A DNA stretch of 64,000 bases from Dyadobacter psychrophilus. GTDB taxonomy: Bacteria > Bacteroidota > Bacteroidia > Cytophagales > Spirosomataceae. The DNA lies in assembly GCF_900167945.1 (NCBI RefSeq), contig NZ_FUZA01000001.1, positions 434,001-498,000 of the forward strand, given 5' to 3'. The notes below the pieces were generated by a model. The model worked only from the letters and a program-made list of their open reading frames with translations, ran no database searches and was not told the origin of the DNA. Shown here piece by piece: positions 60,812 through 64,000 of this stretch. Each line of letters opens with the position of its first letter. Within the stretch, counting starts at the first letter, position 1. The position numbers and the translations under genes are program-made.

Positions 60812-61480
60812 ATGGATACCATACTCGATCTGCAACAGGTAAGTAAAATATATAAAAATGGCGACCGTTCCTTGACCGTTTTAGACAATATCAATTTTTC
60901 GATCACAGCTGGTTCCACCATGTCGATTGTGGGACCTTCCGGAAGCGGGAAAACGACGCTTTTGGGCCTGTGCGCGGGTTTAGACCGGTCCACTTCCGGC
61001 ACGGTCGAGCTTCACGGAACCAGGTTGAATGGCCTGAACGAAGATCAACTGGCAGCAGTGCGAAACCTATATGTAGGGTTTATTTTTCAAAACTTCCAGT
61101 TACTCCCCACCCTTACCGCGCTTGAAAATGTAATGGTGCCCCTGGAATTGCGGGGCGAAAAGAACATTAAGCCGCGCGCCCTGGATCTGCTCGATAAGGT
61201 TGGTCTGGCAGAAAGAAGCCATCATTACCCTACCCAACTGTCTGGAGGAGAGCAGCAACGCGTCTCGCTGGCGAGGGCATTTTCCAACAAACCACAAATC
61301 CTTTTTGCCGACGAACCGACCGGAAACCTGGATGCAGAAACGAGCGAAAAAGTAGTGAAGCTGCTTTTTGATCTCAACCGGGAAGCGGGAACAACGCTTG
61401 TGCTGGTGACGCATGACCTGGAACTTGCAGCAAAAACACAACGCATTATTCGCATTAAAGGCGGCAAACTGGTTGAATGA
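60812..61480 (+). CDS. ABC transporter ATP-binding protein (YbbA/LolD-like)
   Basis: Protein of 222 residues from the ATG at 60812 (a TTG precedes it). The Walker A is GPSGSGKTT, the Q-loop is in FIFQNFQLLPTLT, the signature is LSGGEQQRVSLARAF, the Walker B is ILFADEPTGNLD and the switch His is in VLVTHD. The family includes YbbA, LolD and MacB ATPases that work with FtsX-type permeases. The permease gene follows 2 nt later. It is predicted to be a cytoplasmic ATPase on the inner membrane. Confidence 0.93.
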   Translation: MDTILDLQQVSKIYKNGDRSLTVLDNINFSITAGSTMSIVGPSGSGKTTLLGLCAGLDRSTSGTVELHGTRLNGLNEDQLAAVRNLYVGFIFQNFQLLPTLTALENVMVPLELRGEKNIKPRALDLLDKVGLAERSHHYPTQLSGGEQQRVSLARAFSNKPQILFADEPTGNLDAETSEKVVKLLFDLNREAGTTLVLVTHDLELAAKTQRIIRIKGGKLVE

Positions 61481-61482
61481 AC

Positions 61483-64000
61483 ATGAATCAAGATAAAATT
61501 AATTTCCCCTGGTTACTGCAAATGGCATGGCGCGACAGCCGGAAAAATCGCTCGCGATTGCTACTATTTATTTCCTCGATCATACTTGGGATTGCCGCAC
61601 TTGTGGCGATTTATTCCCTGGGCGATAATCTAAGACAAAATATTGATAATCAAGCCGCAACATTAATTGGCGCCGATCTGGCGCTGAATACAGGAAAGTC
61701 GGTTGAAGGAAAAGCCAAAGCGCTTGTTGATTCGTTGGGAAAAATCCGTTCGGAAGAGCGCAGTTTTGCTTCCATGATTTATTTTCCCAAAAACGGAGGA
61801 AACAGGCTGGCCCAGGTGAAAGCGCTGGAAGGGGATTTTCCTTACTACGGGAAATTTGAAACTGTTCCCGTGACTGCTGAGGAAACGTTCAGAAATGGCC
61901 AGCAAGCACTTGTAGATCAAACGCTTATGCTGCAATATCAGGCCAAAGTCGGCGATTCTATCAAGATCGGCAATGTTACTTTTGCCATTGCAGGGATTTT
62001 GGAAAAAGCACCCGGCTCCACGGGACTTACCAGCACCGTTGCGCCCTCGGTTTACATTCCCATGCGTTATTTGAAGCAAACCGGTTTAATGCAGAAAGGA
62101 AGCCGCGTTGCTTATCGTTACTACTACAAATTTGCACCCAACACAGACGTCGAAAAGCTTGCAAAACAGCTCGAACCACGGTTCGAAGCGGGCGATCTGG
62201 ATTACAAAACCATTCAATCCCAGAAAGAAGATACGGGCAGATCGTTCAAAGACCTGACTCGTTTTTTAGCATTGGTAGGTTTCGTTGCGTTGCTTTTAGG
62301 CTGCATTGGTGTGGCGAGCGCCATTCACATTTACATTCGCGAGAAGCTCAATTCAATTGCCATTCTGCGCTGTCTGGGCGTTAAAGGTTCCCAGGCTTTC
62401 TTAATTTACCTGATTCAAATTGCAGGAATCGGCATCATTGGATCCATATTAGGCGCCCTCCTGGGCACTACGATACAGCAGTTTTTACCCGTTGTGATCA
62501 AGGATTTTCTACCGTTTGAACTCACCACAGACATTTCCTGGCTAGCTATCGGACAAGGCCTAGCGATTGGCGTGCTTATCTCCATTCTTTTTGCTTTGCC
62601 GCCGCTTGTCTCAATCCGCAAAGTTTCACCGTTGAATGTGTTGCGTGTTTCCCTGGACGCTATGAAAATGGAAAGAGATCCCTGGGCATGGCTGTTATAC
62701 GGGTTGATCGTTGTCTTTATTTACGGTTTCGCGTTTTTGCAAATGCAAACCTGGATCGAAGCATTGGTGTTTACGGCCAGTATTTTGGCTTCATTTGTAG
62801 TTCTTTATGCCATAGCAAGTCTGCTTATGTGGCTTGTCCGCAAGTTTTTCCCAACATCATGGAGTTACTTATGGCGGCAGGGATTAGCCAATTTATACCG
62901 TCCTAATAATCAAACTTCCATCCTGGTTGTTTCCATCGGGCTTGGCACGTGCCTGGTCTGCACATTGTTTTTTGTTCAAACGATTTTACTCAATCGGGTA
63001 AAAATGTCGTCCAGCGGAAACCAGCCCAACATTGTCCTTTTCGACATTCAGGGAAGCCAGAAAGAAGCTGTGCTGGCTATTGCAAAAGCGCAGAATGTAC
63101 CGGTTAACCAGAATGTTGCAATCGTTAATATGCGCCTGGAAGAGGTGAATGGAAAAACGGCTTCCGACTTTGAAGGTGACACCACGGCGGAGCAATCACG
63201 CCGGATTTTCGGGCGGGAATACCGCGTAACATTCAGGGATTCATTGAGTTCTACCGAAAAACTCACCAAAGGTAATTGGAAGGGAACCTACAAAAGTACC
63301 GACGGCCTGATCCCCATTTCAATCGAGCAGGGCTTCGCGGACCGAAGCAGGCTCAAACTCGGCGACACGCTCATTTTTAACGTGCAGGGAACGATGATGT
63401 CTACCACGATTTCCAGTTTCCGAGAAGTAAACTGGGGTGAGGTTCAGACCAACTTTCTTGTTATTTTCCCAACCGGCGTATTGGAAGATGCGCCGCAATT
63501 CCATGTAATGCTCACGCATGTGCCCAATCCGCAGGCGTCGGCCGTTTTTCAGCAAGCCATCGTCCGTCAATTCCCCAACATTTCAATTATCGATCTCGCG
63601 CTGGTACTTCGGGTTCTGGATGACATTTTTAATAAAATCGGCTTTGTGATCCGGTTCATGGCTGGTTTCAGCATCCTTACCGGGTTAATCGTGCTTATCG
63701 CTTCTGTGTTGATCAGTAAATATCAACGCTTACAGGAAAGTGTGCTGCTGAGAACATTGGGTGCAAGCCGCAAACAGATTTTCGCGATCACGGCATTGGA
63801 ATACTTTTTCCTGGGCTCCCTGGCTGCATTGACAGGCATTCTGCTATCTCTGGCAGGCAGCTGGTTGCTGGCGAAATTCAGTTTCGAAGCTGAATTCAAA
63901 CCCGAGCTGCTGCCAGTGCTCATTGTATTTTTATTCGTTTCTCTGATGACCGTTTTCATCGGCTTGGTCAACAGCCGCGGGATTCTTTCACGCCCACCGC
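61483..64000 (+). CDS. FtsX/YbbP-like ABC permease (3' end outside window)
   Basis: Frame open from the ATG at 61483 to the right edge, 839 codons visible. An N-terminal helix (LLLFISSIILGIAALVAIYS) is followed by a periplasmic MacB-like domain and helices at FKDLTRFLALVGFVALLLGCIGVASAIHIYI. Further parts are GSQAFLIYLIQIAGIGIIGSILGAL and, later, a second FtsX group LGASRKQIFAITALEYFFLGSLAALTGI. The layout is YbbP-like with a double FtsX domain. It forms an exporter with the ATPase encoded directly upstream. The substrate is unknown; YbbAP-type systems act in the cell envelope. Confidence 0.88.
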   Translation, partial: MNQDKINFPWLLQMAWRDSRKNRSRLLLFISSIILGIAALVAIYSLGDNLRQNIDNQAATLIGADLALNTGKSVEGKAKALVDSLGKIRSEERSFASMIYFPKNGGNRLAQVKALEGDFPYYGKFETVPVTAEETFRNGQQALVDQTLMLQYQAKVGDSIKIGNVTFAIAGILEKAPGSTGLTSTVAPSVYIPMRYLKQTGLMQKGSRVAYRYYYKFAPNTDVEKLAKQLEPRFEAGDLDYKTIQSQKEDTGRSFKDLTRFLALVGFVALLLGCIGVASAIHIYIREKLNSIAILRCLGVKGSQAFLIYLIQIAGIGIIGSILGALLGTTIQQFLPVVIKDFLPFELTTDISWLAIGQGLAIGVLISILFALPPLVSIRKVSPLNVLRVSLDAMKMERDPWAWLLYGLIVVFIYGFAFLQMQTWIEALVFTASILASFVVLYAIASLLMWLVRKFFPTSWSYLWRQGLANLYRPNNQTSILVVSIGLGTCLVCTLFFVQTILLNRVKMSSSGNQPNIVLFDIQGSQKEAVLAIAKAQNVPVNQNVAIVNMRLEEVNGKTASDFEGDTTAEQSRRIFGREYRVTFRDSLSSTEKLTKGNWKGTYKSTDGLIPISIEQGFADRSRLKLGDTLIFNVQGTMMSTTISSFREVNWGEVQTNFLVIFPTGVLEDAPQFHVMLTHVPNPQASAVFQQAIVRQFPNISIIDLALVLRVLDDIFNKIGFVIRFMAGFSILTGLIVLIASVLISKYQRLQESVLLRTLGASRKQIFAITALEYFFLGSLAALTGILLSLAGSWLLAKFSFEAEFKPELLPVLIVFLFVSLMTVFIGLVNSRGILSRPP

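Noticed and set aside
1-64000. CRISPR arrays, tRNA, rRNA, insertion sequences
   Set aside because: No regularly spaced repeats, cloverleaf sequences, rRNA signatures or transposase genes were found on reading both strands.

Overview
The window looks like chromosomal DNA of a Bacteroidota bacterium of the order Cytophagales, probably close to Dyadobacter or Spirosoma. This rests on a Bacteroidota-type (subtype iii) type VI secretion locus with TssN and TssO, three stand-alone 785-795 residue FtsX/MacB-like permeases, DUF2911, DKNYY, DUF3072 and DUF1080 proteins, and the near absence of Shine-Dalgarno sites. The genus is inferred from gene content only. No rRNA, tRNA, CRISPR array, insertion sequence or prophage was seen.

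Region 1 (1-20258) is a complete-looking contractile injection system. A minus-strand five-gene operon (6102 to 539) encodes an FHA/zinc-ribbon membrane protein, a single-pass protein with EF-hand-like loops, a zinc-ribbon/FHA protein, a PP2C phosphatase and a Ser/Thr kinase whose C-terminus is a TonB-like domain. It diverges from a plus-strand operon: tssH(clpV)-tssB-tssC-tssD(hcp)-[88 aa]-[248 aa putative effector]-tssI(vgrG)-tssE-tssF-tssG-tssN-tssK-[TssO-like]-tssO. A perfect 10-bp inverted repeat lies between the two operons. TssJ, TssL, TssM and a PAAR protein are absent, and I recognise no TssP, TssQ or TssR. The phosphorylation module probably gates assembly, as PpkA/PppA/Fha does in Proteobacteria. 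A NarL-type response regulator, cut by the window edge, converges on the kinase gene.

Region 2 (20267-28679) holds two of the three large FtsX-type permeases, a lipoprotein, a small beta-barrel protein, DUF2911 and a VOC protein. The third permease is at 39077-41464. All three permease genes carry a related 16-bp palindrome about 100-125 bp upstream of the start.

Region 3 (29024-32938) encodes a three-subunit molybdenum aldehyde oxidoreductase of PaoABC type with a Tat signal. Region 4 (32993-42976) is mixed housekeeping and accessory content: NmrA and SDR proteins, an esterase, DUF72, an MpaB-like oxygenase, a lone receiver domain, a PH-domain protein, a VOC protein, an ankyrin protein and DUF3072.

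Region 5 (43170-48236) suggests 3-keto-glycoside metabolism: a DUF1080 hydrolase, a gluconate-dehydrogenase-subunit-3-like protein, a GMC oxidoreductase and an MFS transporter. A small, apparently frameshifted minus-strand gene lies inside it. Region 6 (48250-59496) has an Omp85-type barrel, a glycoside-hydrolase-like secreted protein, DKNYY and truncated haemoglobin genes, an esterase/SMP-30 fusion, a DUF1624 acyltransferase, a hexose transporter with a ROK kinase, and another esterase. Region 7 (59666-64000) ends with a small membrane protein and a TesA-like esterase divergent from a YbbA/YbbP-like ABC exporter pair. The permease of that pair runs off the window.
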